A stretch of 22,145 nt of DNA, taken from contig CAYMJV010000051.1 of assembly GCA_964390545.1 (NCBI GenBank), forward strand, positions 1 to 22,145. Direction: 5' to 3'. The translations under genes and the position numbers were made by a program. Source of the stretch: CAYMJV01 sp964390545. Its GTDB lineage: Bacteria > Desulfobacterota > BSN033 > UBA1163. Each line of letters opens with the position of its first letter. Position 1 is the first letter of the stretch. The notes below the pieces were generated by a model, which saw only the letters and a list, made by a program, of their open reading frames with translations, did not search any database and was not told where the DNA came from. This document shows positions 6,868 through 13,407 of the stretch, in pieces.

Positions 6868-8064
6868 ATGGCTAAAGTACTGATCATAGGAGCGGGTGGC
6901 GTAGGGTCCGTCGTTGCTCATAAACTTGCAAAAGTCCCACAGGTGTTTACCGATATATTGTTGGCAAGCCGTACCAAATCAAAGTGCGATCTAATTGCCA
7001 GAGCAGTCGGAGCGGATAAAATCAAGACGGCTCAGGCGGATGCCGATGATGTCCGACAATTAGTTGAATTATTTAAAAGCGTTAGACCAGAAATCGTCAT
7101 CCATGTCGCTCTCCCTTATCAAGATTTGACCATCATGGAGGCTTGCCTTGAAACGGGAGTCAATTACTTGGATACCGCAAATTATGAACCAAGAGAGGTC
7201 ACCAAATTTGAATATAAATGGCAATGGGCGTATCATGACCGATTTAAGAATGCAGGGCTCACAGCCATCTTAGGTTGTGGCTTTGATCCAGGAGTCACAG
7301 GAGTTTTCACCACCTATGCAGCCAAACATCATTTTGACGAGATTTACACCCTTGACATTGTTGACTGCAATGCAGGCGACCACGGAAAGCCATTTGCAAC
7401 GAATTTCAATCCGGAAATCAATATTCGTGAAGTGACCCAAAGAGGGAAATACTGGGAAAATGGCAAATGGATTGAGACAGAACCCCACGCACTTCACAAA
7501 CCGTTAAATTATCCTAATATCGGACCCCGCGAGTCCTATTTGATTTACCACGAAGAATTAGAATCATTGGTTAAACATTTTCCCAGTCTAAAACGAGCTC
7601 GATTTTGGATGACCTTTGGACAAGAATATTTGACTCACTTACGCGTGATTCAAAATATCGGAATGGCAAGCATTAAACCTATCCTGTATGAAGGGAAAGA
7701 GATTGTGCCTCTTCAATTCCTCAAAGCGGTATTGCCCAATCCGGGCGAACTCGGTGAATCTTATTCAGGTAAAACCTCCATTGGTTGCCGGATCAGAGGT
7801 ATCAGGAACCATAAGGAGAGAACATATTATATCTATAATAACTGTAAACACCAGGATGCCTATAAGGAAACGGGGGCACAAGCCGTCAGTTACACGACTG
7901 GAGTGCCAGCCATGATTGGTGCGATGATGTTGATTATGGGTAAATGGAAAAAGCCTGGCGTCTTCAACACTGAAGAATTTGACCCGGATCCATTCATGGA
8001 ACAATTGAATATCCATGGACTCCCCTGGCACGAGTTACACGATGTCGATTTGGAATTGGAATAA
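6868..8064 (+). CDS. Carboxy(nor)spermidine dehydrogenase-like, saccharopine dehydrogenase family
   Basis: The 398-residue protein starts with a Rossmann motif, MAKVLIIGAGGVGSVVAHKLA (G8-x-G10-G11-x-G13). It continues with NAD(P)-binding hallmarks ASRTKSKCDLIARAV and VIHVALPYQDLTIMEACLETGVNYLDTANYEP. The body has the Lys1-like domain and ends with a TTGVPAMIGAMMLIMGKW helix. In this family the enzyme reductively couples aspartate semialdehyde with putrescine or diaminopropane to form carboxyspermidine or carboxynorspermidine. The decarboxylase gene that follows, and arginine decarboxylase and agmatinase after it, point to carboxyspermidine. A plain saccharopine reductase is less likely given the context. 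The ATG at 6868 fits the conserved start; AGGAG lies 17 bases upstream, too far to be ideal. Base composition is visibly richer in A and T than in the flanking genes. Confidence 0.88.
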   Translation: MAKVLIIGAGGVGSVVAHKLAKVPQVFTDILLASRTKSKCDLIARAVGADKIKTAQADADDVRQLVELFKSVRPEIVIHVALPYQDLTIMEACLETGVNYLDTANYEPREVTKFEYKWQWAYHDRFKNAGLTAILGCGFDPGVTGVFTTYAAKHHFDEIYTLDIVDCNAGDHGKPFATNFNPEINIREVTQRGKYWENGKWIETEPHALHKPLNYPNIGPRESYLIYHEELESLVKHFPSLKRARFWMTFGQEYLTHLRVIQNIGMASIKPILYEGKEIVPLQFLKAVLPNPGELGESYSGKTSIGCRIRGIRNHKERTYYIYNNCKHQDAYKETGAQAVSYTTGVPAMIGAMMLIMGKWKKPGVFNTEEFDPDPFMEQLNIHGLPWHELHDVDLELE

Positions 8065-8082
8065 TGGAAGAATGGGAAAGTA

Positions 8083-8145
8083 AAAGGTTAAGGCTAAGGT
8101 TAAGGCTGAGAAATTCTTGACCTAAACCTAAACCTCAACCTGACC
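8083..8145. repeat. AAGGTTAAGG-type inverted repeat, copy 1
   Basis: Arms rich in GGTTAAGGC (8086-8109) face CCTAAACC and CTCAACCTGACC (8121-8145), giving a long imperfect stem-loop between the dehydrogenase and decarboxylase genes. A related copy with perfect 11-bp ends lies at 11278-11363 after agmatinase. No protein is encoded in this gap. Confidence 0.55.
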
Positions 8146-8189
8146 ATGTTTCATTCAGTATTCCAGCATTCCAATTTTCCCTGAGAACC

Positions 8190-9323
8190 ATGCCTATTGA
8201 CTTTAGAAAGATTCCAACACCCTGTTATGTGATTGATGAGCTGTTGTTGCGAAATAATCTGGAATTAATAAAAAAAGTTAAAGAGGCTGCCGCGATTGAT
8301 ATTCTCGTTGCGTTTAAAGCTTTCTCGAATTGGGGTGTATTTCCGATCTTTAAAGAATACGGTTTTGGCGCTTCAGCAAGTTCAATGAACGAAGCACGAT
8401 TAGCATTTGAGGAACTCGGAGTAAAAGCGCACACGTATTCGCCTGCCTTTGAAGACAAGCAGATAGCAGACATTTTGAAATATAGTAGTCATATTTCCTT
8501 TAATTCCCTAAATCAATTTCGAAAGTACTTTAAGATCGCCAGCCACAAGGGTGTTTCAATTGGTTTGCGCGTCAATCCTGAGTTTTCACATTCTCCCTAT
8601 GACATTTATAACCCTTGTAAGCCCGGCTCTCGATTTGGCATGACTGCCGAACAGCTTGGCGAGGCCTTACCGCAGGGAGTTGAAGGTTTTCATTTTCATA
8701 CGTTATTTGAGGCAGATTCCCTTGCGTTGGAAAACGTGTTGGCTGTTTTTGTAAAGAAATTTGGCCGGTTTTTATCTAAGCTAAAATGGGTGAACATGGG
8801 CGGTGGTCATCTGATCACAAAAAAGAATTACGATATAGACCATTTGATTAAAGTCTTGATGGATTTCAAAAATAAGTCTGAGGTCGAAATCATCTTAGAA
8901 CCCGGAAGCGCTTTTACTTATCAAACGGGTTATTTGGTCTCCACCATATTGGATATCGTTGAAAATAACGGTATCAAGACTGCAATTCTTGATGTTTCAT
9001 TCACCTGCCATATGCCCGACTGTTTGGAGATGCCCTATAAACCTGCCATCTTGGGTGGCACTGATGAAAGGATAGGAAAACCGACCTACAGAATGGGAGG
9101 GATTAGTTGTCTGGCGGGCGACTTTATGGGGAATTGGTCATTTGATAAAGAATTAAGGCCCGGTGATAAAATCATATTTGATGACATGATTCATTACACG
9201 ACTGTAAAAACGACCATGTTCAATGGCGTCCCTCATCCTTGCATTGGAATTTGGAGTGAACCGTCAGGATTTAGACTCATTAAGGAATTTAATTACCAGG
9301 ACTACAAAAAGAGATTATCTTAA
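8190..9323 (+). CDS. nspC: Carboxy(nor)spermidine decarboxylase
   Basis: This PLP-dependent, alanine-racemase-fold decarboxylase makes the last step to spermidine (or norspermidine). The 377-residue product has the family's usual length. The PLP lysine is K43 in LVAFKAFSNWG. Other hallmarks are LRVNPEFSHSPYDIYNPC with GSRFGM, GFHFHTLFEADSLAL, WVNMGGGHLIT, EPGSAFTYQTGYLVSTILDI, SFTCHMPDCLEMPYKP and the catalytic-cysteine region GGISCLAGDFMGNW. It follows the dehydrogenase by 125 bases that hold an inverted repeat and no clear promoter, so the two are probably one transcript. The ribosome site before the ATG at 8190 is weak. Like the dehydrogenase, it is noticeably AT-richer than the uvrA or agmatinase genes, which hints at separate acquisition of this pair. 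Confidence 0.93.
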   Translation: MPIDFRKIPTPCYVIDELLLRNNLELIKKVKEAAAIDILVAFKAFSNWGVFPIFKEYGFGASASSMNEARLAFEELGVKAHTYSPAFEDKQIADILKYSSHISFNSLNQFRKYFKIASHKGVSIGLRVNPEFSHSPYDIYNPCKPGSRFGMTAEQLGEALPQGVEGFHFHTLFEADSLALENVLAVFVKKFGRFLSKLKWVNMGGGHLITKKNYDIDHLIKVLMDFKNKSEVEIILEPGSAFTYQTGYLVSTILDIVENNGIKTAILDVSFTCHMPDCLEMPYKPAILGGTDERIGKPTYRMGGISCLAGDFMGNWSFDKELRPGDKIIFDDMIHYTTVKTTMFNGVPHPCIGIWSEPSGFRLIKEFNYQDYKKRLS

Positions 9324-9450
9324 TCATCTGCCCCTTTCAAAAGGAATGCTACGAAGGGAGCAAATGGGAACGATTTTACCGAACATTCGCCTCCTTCATT
9401 GTCATTCTAGCCATTCGTTTCAAAAAGCCTTTCCTTTACGAAAAAAATAC

Positions 9451-9478
9451 TTGACAAAATAAAAAAGACCGTTATACT
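9451..9478 (+). promoter_or_regulatory. Promoter of the arginine decarboxylase-agmatinase unit
   Basis: TTGACA (9451-9456) and TATACT (9473-9478) are 16 bases apart, the same spacing as the XRE-cupin promoter. Preceding words (ATTCGTTTCAAAAA, AAATACTTGACAAA) are shared with it. It lies in the 320-base gene-free stretch after the carboxyspermidine decarboxylase. I see nothing else in 9324-9450. Confidence 0.78.
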
Positions 9479-9487
9479 TATGCAAGG

Positions 9488-9591
9488 TATAGTTTATTAA
9501 ACTTTATTCTTTTTATACTTGCTTACAAATTACTAAACATTTTTCTTTCTATACTGGATTACAGGTTATTAAACAAATTTCTTCCTAAACT
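9488..9591 (+). promoter_or_regulatory. Operator-like array, three 36-bp units
   Basis: TAAAC occurs at 9498, 9534 and 9570, and TATACT, TATACT and TAAACT at 9514, 9550 and 9586: an exact 36-base period. The first unit carries the palindrome AGTTTA-T-TAAACT (9491-9503). Later units carry GCTTACAAATTACTAAACA and GATTACAGGTTATTAAACA. The array matches the one at 5994-6059 with one extra unit and begins about ten bases past the -10 box, where a bound repressor would block initiation or early elongation. The identity of the binding protein is inferred from the shared array at the regulator gene. Confidence 0.65.
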
Positions 9592-9643
9592 ACTATCAGG
9601 GATTGAAGGAAGATTGGGGAACGGGGAAAATTGGAGGCCTGAG

Positions 9644-9754
9644 GTGAGAATGTATATCACAAACCTTACTCCCTGTCAAACGGCAGGCGGGCCTGTTCGG
9701 ATGCGGGCAATGCGAACGGGCTCTAGCCCATTAGGGGACGGAGAAAAACAGTGA
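9644..9754 (+). CDS. Possible 36-codon leader peptide before arginine decarboxylase
   Basis: A GTG at 9644 has GGAGG (9633-9637) six bases upstream, an ideal ribosome site; an in-frame ATG follows at 9650. The ORF carries the run PVRMRAMRTG and ends at a TGA (9752-9754) that overlaps the GTG start (9751) of the decarboxylase as GTGA, an arrangement typical of translational coupling. Three closely spaced arginine codons (CGG, CGG, CGA) fall at 9698-9715, inside a predicted hairpin. This resembles the logic of SpeFL-type arrest leaders upstream of decarboxylase genes, though there is no sequence similarity that I can claim. It may instead be a chance ORF over a palindromic repeat. Confidence 0.35.
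   Translation: MRMYITNLTPCQTAGGPVRMRAMRTGSSPLGDGEKQ
9684..9729 (+). promoter_or_regulatory. Mutually exclusive hairpins in the decarboxylase leader
   Basis: The main stem pairs GCCTGTTCGGAT (9691-9702) with ATGCGAACGGGC (9710-9721), with one G-T pair and one mismatch. CAGGC/GCCTG (9684-9688 with 9691-9695) competes for its left arm. GGGC/GCCC (9718-9721 with 9726-9729) competes for its right arm, ending ten bases before the GGAG of the decarboxylase. The alternatives could form a switch; they could equally be a palindromic repeat. Confidence 0.35.
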
Positions 9755-10281
9755 TTTTCAAAATGCCTACTCGATATTTCTTGGTTTCCGGGGCATCGGA
9801 AGGGTATACGCTTCTCAATGCATTTGACGGAGCTCTCCTCCAGGCGGGCATCGGGAACACCAATATCGTGAAGATGTCGAGTATCGTCCCGCCCCATTGT
9901 AAACCGATTTCTCCGATCACTCTTCCTCCGGGGGCCCTGGTTCCGGCAGCCTATGCCTCCATCACCAGCGATATCCCGGGAGAGATCATCTCGGCCGGCA
10001 TTGCCGTAGCTCTTCCAGAGGATGAAAATCAGAATGGGTTGATCATGGAATACTCGGCCAAAGGAGAGCGTTGCAAAATCGAGGAAACCGTCCGGAATAT
10101 GGCCGTGGAGGGAATGAAGCTTCGTGGATGGGAGATCAAAGATCTGAAGTCGATCGCCATAGAACATAAAATAATGAAAATTGGGGCGGCCCTGGCCGCT
10201 GTGGTCCTTTGGGACTCATCCATATGGCACGGAACTTCAGAGTTCAAACCTCAAATTTCAAATTTTGATGTTTGGACTTGA
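9751..10281 (+). CDS. pdaD: Pyruvoyl-dependent arginine decarboxylase
   Basis: This enzyme decarboxylates arginine to agmatine. It is made as a proenzyme that cleaves itself between two serines to give beta and alpha chains, the new alpha N-terminus becoming a pyruvoyl group. The site is visible as KMSSIVPP (S43-S44, counted from the GTG). Other family features are MPTRYFLVSGASEG near the N-terminus, PGALVPAAYASITSD, GIAVALPEDENQNGLIMEYS and IEHKIMKIGAALAAVVLW. The GTG at 9751 has GGAG seven bases upstream; an in-frame ATG follows at 9763. The family normally ends about at AAVVLW, so the last 22 residues (DSSIWHG...) look like read-through into an inverted repeat. Agmatinase follows, and the promoter carries the 36-bp array shared with the regulator. 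Confidence 0.9.
   Translation: MIFKMPTRYFLVSGASEGYTLLNAFDGALLQAGIGNTNIVKMSSIVPPHCKPISPITLPPGALVPAAYASITSDIPGEIISAGIAVALPEDENQNGLIMEYSAKGERCKIEETVRNMAVEGMKLRGWEIKDLKSIAIEHKIMKIGAALAAVVLWDSSIWHGTSEFKPQISNFDVWT
10243..10276. repeat. AT-rich imperfect palindrome at the decarboxylase 3' end
   Basis: TTCAAACCTCAAATTT (10243-10258) faces AAATTTTGATGTTTGGA (10260-10276) around a single C, an imperfect 16-bp inverted repeat. It lies where the decarboxylase frame runs past its expected end and where another frame opens. Confidence 0.5.
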
Positions 10282-10402
10282 GATCGGATATGGAATTGTG
10301 GTAACCGAAAAGACCGAGGAAAAGATAGGCCTTACCTTAAAATCAGAAATACCCTCTATCGTGAGAAACCTCCTGATCAGCGCCTCGACGTCAAAGAAAT
10401 GA
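10268..10402 (+). CDS. Small ORF overlapping agmatinase start, uncertain
   Basis: A 44-codon frame, offset by one base from the decarboxylase, reads from the ATG at 10268 as MFGLEIGYGIVVTEKTEEK and continues to STSKK. Its stop (10400-10402) overlaps the agmatinase ATG (10399) as ATGA. Agmatinase has no good ribosome site of its own, so a translated upstream frame would make sense for coupling. I see no ribosome site before 10268 and do not recognise the sequence. It may be a small gene, the displaced end of a former longer gene cut by the palindrome at 10243, or chance. Confidence 0.3.
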   Translation: MFGLEIGYGIVVTEKTEEKIGLTLKSEIPSIVRNLLISASTSKK

Positions 10403-11262
10403 AACTTCCTTTCATGGAGCAGACTTTTGTCTCAGCCAACGCCCCCTTTGAAGAGGGAAAGATCGTCATTCTCGGATGCCCTTATGATGGTTCGGCTTCC
10501 TTCCGGCCGGGTGCGCGTTTTGGACCCTCTGCCATACGAAAAGCCTCATGGGGAATCGAAACCTACAGCCCCTATTTCGGGAGGGACCTGACTCGACTAA
10601 AGATCCATGACATGGGAGACTTAGAACTCCCTCTGGGAGAGAAGAAGATAGCCTTTGATCTCATTCAAAAGGCCCTTCGTAAAATCCTTTCTAAAGATAA
10701 ATTCCCCATACTCCTCGGAGGAGACCATCTGATCACCCTTCCGGTTCTTGAGGAGATCTTGCGGGTTCATAGAAATCTCCATCTTCTTCATCTCGATGCC
10801 CATACTGATTTGAGGGAAGACTATCTCGGAGAAACCCTTTCCCACAGCACCGTGATCAGGAGAGTGGTCGATCGGCTGGGAAAGGGAAGGTTGTTTCAAA
10901 TCGGAATTCGGTCCGGAACAGAAGAGGAATTCAAATTAGCGAAAGAGATGAGATCGATCGTCTCTTCAGACCAGAGATCGCTTAGAACGATGGTGAGGCG
11001 TCTCAGGAACCGACCCGTTTATATCACCCTCGATCTCGATCTGTTCGATCCAAGTCTCCTTCCAGGAGTGGGGACTCCAGAGCCTGGGGGCCTCACCTTC
11101 CAAGCATTCATCTCTCTCCTCAAGGCATTGAACTCCCTCCATGTCGTTGGTTTCGACATCGTGGAGTTGACCCCTGATTATGATCCCACCCAGATCTCAT
11201 CCGTGACCGCTTCGGTCATCTTGAGGGAAATGATTCTTGCCTTCGGTTTCAAATCGATGTAA
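10399..11262 (+). CDS. speB: Agmatinase (ureohydrolase family)
   Basis: Agmatinase hydrolyses agmatine to putrescine and urea with a binuclear manganese centre. The 287-residue product has the complete ureohydrolase fold and ligands: GGDH (H110), LDAHTD (D133, H135, D137) and LDLDLFDPS (D212, D214). The conserved YDGSASFRPGARFGPSAIR (30-48), SHSTVIRR, PGVGTPEPGG and DIVELTPDYDP are also present. The arginine decarboxylase immediately upstream supplies its substrate, and the carboxyspermidine genes would consume its product. That argues for agmatinase over arginase, guanidinobutyrase or formimidoylglutamase. Translation is probably coupled to an upstream frame through the ATGA overlap at 10399-10402, since no Shine-Dalgarno sequence is seen. 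Confidence 0.93.
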   Translation: MKLPFMEQTFVSANAPFEEGKIVILGCPYDGSASFRPGARFGPSAIRKASWGIETYSPYFGRDLTRLKIHDMGDLELPLGEKKIAFDLIQKALRKILSKDKFPILLGGDHLITLPVLEEILRVHRNLHLLHLDAHTDLREDYLGETLSHSTVIRRVVDRLGKGRLFQIGIRSGTEEEFKLAKEMRSIVSSDQRSLRTMVRRLRNRPVYITLDLDLFDPSLLPGVGTPEPGGLTFQAFISLLKALNSLHVVGFDIVELTPDYDPTQISSVTASVILREMILAFGFKSM

Positions 11263-11277
11263 AAAGAACTAGGGGTG

Positions 11278-11363
11278 AAAGGTTAAGGCGGAGGCTGAGG
11301 TTAATGTTCAGGTCAAGATTAGAAACAAGTTCATCCTCAACCTAAACCTTGACCTTAACCTTT
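11278..11363. repeat. AAGGTTAAGG-type inverted repeat, copy 2
   Basis: AAAGGTTAAGG (11278-11288) and CCTTAACCTTT (11353-11363) are perfect 11-bp inverted ends. The interior also pairs partly (GGCTGAGGTTAA against CCTCAACCTAAACC). It fills the gap between the convergent agmatinase and 4Fe-4S genes and may act as a two-way terminator, though T-runs are lacking. It is related to 8083-8145. Confidence 0.65.
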
Positions 11364-11372
11364 GATTGGATT

Positions 11373-12467
11373 TCACATCCGTCCTTTCTCTTTCATCAGG
11401 CGGACCATCAACTCTTTGTAGGTCTTTGGTGGGATGACTTTTCTTTCCCGCTCCTTCATCTTCATGGCATCACTGGGGCAGAATCGGGCGCAGACGCCAC
11501 ATCCGAGGCAGTACTCCTCATCGACCACTGGGTAATCTCCCTCCATTCGGATGGCTTTGATCTGACAACGGCTCTCGCATTCTCCACATCCATTGCATTC
11601 CTCGTGATCCACTCCGGCGATGAATTGGGTCGTAGTCACCGTATGTTTGAGATGATGCTGAGTGATCCCCAGGAGGAGCCCGCAGCAACACCCACAACAG
11701 TTGCAGATAAACGTCGTCTGGTCCAAGACATTGTCCCCGATGTGAACCAGCCCAGAATCCTCTGCCTTCTTGAGCGTATCCAGCAATTCATTAACAGAAG
11801 CCCTTCTTCCAAATCCCTGTTCTGCCACAAAATCGGAGGGAGCGCCTAGACTCATACAGATATCATCAATGGGCGCAGAACAATTCTTACCCAGATGCCA
11901 CGCCTCATGCCTGCAATAGCACTTGCTCAAACTCCCCCTTCCAGCTTTCTTGATATATTCTGCTGCTTCATAAAAACTTAAAACTTCGCTTTTTACCTTT
12001 GGAAGGACACCACTGTAGATGAACGCCCGACTCCGGCTTGTCCCGGGTGAAAACAATTCTTGGGCAAATTCGGGACTATATCTATAAGTATGCATCAGTT
12101 CAGCCAATCGTTTCATGGGAAGGGATTCATTGGTACGCATGAAGGTGAACTCGAAGAAACCGACAAAAGCCGCGGAAAGGAGATATTGGACCTGGCCGTC
12201 CTTTTTTATAGTAACGACTAACCCCTTTTTCATCATCCCTTCTAAGATTTCTTCCACCTCACCTCTGTCCTTTCCTGTTGCCTTCTGGAGTTCTTCGATG
12301 CCCACCACCCCAAAAGGAAACTTCGCTCCAAATTCGGCTTCTTTCTCTGTAAACAGGATGGAAAGAATCTCATATAGGGAAGTGTGCTCTGGAAGCCCAA
12401 TTGGATTTTTATCAAGCCTTTCTCGCAATTGCCTAAGTATCTCCTCTTTTCCAGCAAGATGTCCCAT
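11373..12467 (-). CDS. 4Fe-4S dicluster protein with winged-helix-like N-terminus
   Basis: The 364-residue protein ends in a two-cluster ferredoxin domain: CNGCGECESRC, then CLGCGVCARFC. A middle region has further conserved cysteines (CYCRHEAWHLGKNC, DDIC, then CNCCGCCCGLL) that could hold another metal centre. The N-terminal 80-100 residues look helical, with a winged-helix flavour (GVVGIEELQKATGKDRGEVEEILEGMMKKGLV). Such proteins are common in sulfate reducers and syntrophs and are presumed cytoplasmic electron carriers or redox sensors; the exact role is not known. I start at the ATG at 12467 because AAGGAG lies eight bases upstream; a TTG at 12485 would place the start ahead of that site. 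It lies 81 bases after the sigma factor stop, on the same strand, so the two may be co-transcribed. Confidence 0.85.
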   Translation of the reverse strand: MGHLAGKEEILRQLRERLDKNPIGLPEHTSLYEILSILFTEKEAEFGAKFPFGVVGIEELQKATGKDRGEVEEILEGMMKKGLVVTIKKDGQVQYLLSAAFVGFFEFTFMRTNESLPMKRLAELMHTYRYSPEFAQELFSPGTSRSRAFIYSGVLPKVKSEVLSFYEAAEYIKKAGRGSLSKCYCRHEAWHLGKNCSAPIDDICMSLGAPSDFVAEQGFGRRASVNELLDTLKKAEDSGLVHIGDNVLDQTTFICNCCGCCCGLLLGITQHHLKHTVTTTQFIAGVDHEECNGCGECESRCQIKAIRMEGDYPVVDEEYCLGCGVCARFCPSDAMKMKERERKVIPPKTYKELMVRLMKEKGRM

Positions 12468-12548
12468 GCCGCTCTCCTTTTCCAAAGATTTATCTACTAA
12501 TATATACTATCTTCTATCCCTTTTCCAAGGCACGAGAGAGATATTTTC

Positions 12549-13136
12549 TCATCCATCATCTTTCTCCTTTCGCGTACAGACAAATACATCTCTCTCATCG
12601 CGACTGAAATCGCATCCCTCCTCCAGAAGGGTTCTGAGTTCTTCTCTTGCCCGATGGAGCCGGACACGAATAGAGCCTGAACTGGTCCCGAGGATTCCTG
12701 CGATCTCTTCTATAGAGAATCCTTCCAAGTAGTACAGGACCATTACCGATCGATAGGTCTCGGAAAGACGATCGACAAATTCCTGAACACACTCACTCAT
12801 TTCCCTCTGTTCTAAGCGATCGACCTGCTGGTCACTCTCCTCGTTCTTTCCCGATTCCTCTGCCCCGTGATCCCGATTATCCAGATATTCAAAAAAATCG
12901 ATCATCAATCCCCTTCCCTTCTCTTTTCTCAAGTGATCTAAACAGAGGTTATTAGCAATCCGGAAAAGCCAGGTGAGGGGGCTTGACTCCCCACGAAAAT
13001 CTTTAAGACCTTTCTGGGCACGGATGAACGTTTCCTGAGTGAGGTCCTGTGCAAGGGCCTGATCTCGAACCATTCGCCTGACAAAGCCTTCGATACGGTC
13101 TTTGTAATTTCTGTAAAGTTCATCCAACTGGTTCAT
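12549..13136 (-). CDS. ECF-type RNA polymerase sigma factor
   Basis: The 195-residue protein has only the two sigma regions expected of group IV (ECF) factors. Region 2 runs from LYRNYKDRIEGFVRRMV through AQDLTQETFIRA to SPLTWLFRIANNLCLDHLRKE. After an acidic linker, region 4 reads ECVQEFVDRLSETYRSVMVL, then YYLEGFSIEEIAGILGTSSG, then SIRVRLHRAREELRTLL. It would redirect core RNA polymerase to a stress or envelope regulon. I use the ATG at 13136, with AGGTGA eight bases upstream; a GTG at 13148 is the alternative. ECF genes are commonly followed by an anti-sigma gene with a zinc-finger motif. None is present here; the next gene is the 4Fe-4S protein, raising the possibility of redox control. 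Confidence 0.92.
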   Translation of the reverse strand: MNQLDELYRNYKDRIEGFVRRMVRDQALAQDLTQETFIRAQKGLKDFRGESSPLTWLFRIANNLCLDHLRKEKGRGLMIDFFEYLDNRDHGAEESGKNEESDQQVDRLEQREMSECVQEFVDRLSETYRSVMVLYYLEGFSIEEIAGILGTSSGSIRVRLHRAREELRTLLEEGCDFSRDERDVFVCTRKEKDDG

Positions 13137-13212
13137 GGCAGGCTTCACCTACTCGTATAGACGTAATTCTGATCAGAAATGTTTCAATTGATATAAATGA
13201 ATTAAGTTCCTT

Positions 13213-13288
13213 GTCATTGCGAGGAGTGAAATGACGAAGCCTTGTCCTGAGCGGAATCCTGCCTATCCCGCCAGAGGAGGGACAGGAC
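13213..13288. repeat. Dispersed palindromic repeats before the NUDIX gene
   Basis: GTCATT/AATGAC (13213-13218 with 13230-13235) enclose GCGAGGAGTGA, a widespread type of bacterial intergenic repeat. GTCCTG and CAGGAC (about 13243-13248 and 13283-13288) bracket a following segment that includes TTGTCCTGAGCG, the reverse complement of a word at 1797-1808. The remainder of the sigma factor-NUDIX gap shows no gene. Confidence 0.55.
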
Positions 13289-13407
13289 ACGTTCCGGCTA
13301 AACTCTAAGATTCTTTATATCGAGTATAGGAGAAAAAATCAACGTGATTTGACAAATGACATCGACACAAATAAAATTAAATTTCTTGTTGAAAAAGGAG
13401 AGATGAC

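Noticed and set aside
9488..9591. 36-base periodic repeats resembling a small CRISPR array
   Set aside because: The units are back to back without unique spacers, vary from copy to copy, and lie between a promoter and a gene. No cas genes are present.
9488..9591. TATACT words in each 36-bp unit read as tandem promoters
   Set aside because: No -35 box at 16-18 bases from any of them; candidate boxes are 14, 21 or 25 bases away.
9676..10167. 163-codon minus-strand frame opposite the arginine decarboxylase
   Set aside because: It lies antisense to a recognisable enzyme with conserved cleavage site and has no features of its own.
10181..10267. Upstream extension of the small ORF before agmatinase
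   Set aside because: It overlaps conserved decarboxylase coding sequence (AALAAVVLW) in another frame, so only the part from 10268 is considered.
12468..12485. TTG at 12485 as start of the 4Fe-4S protein
   Set aside because: The ribosome site AAGGAG lies inside this extension, upstream of the ATG at 12467.
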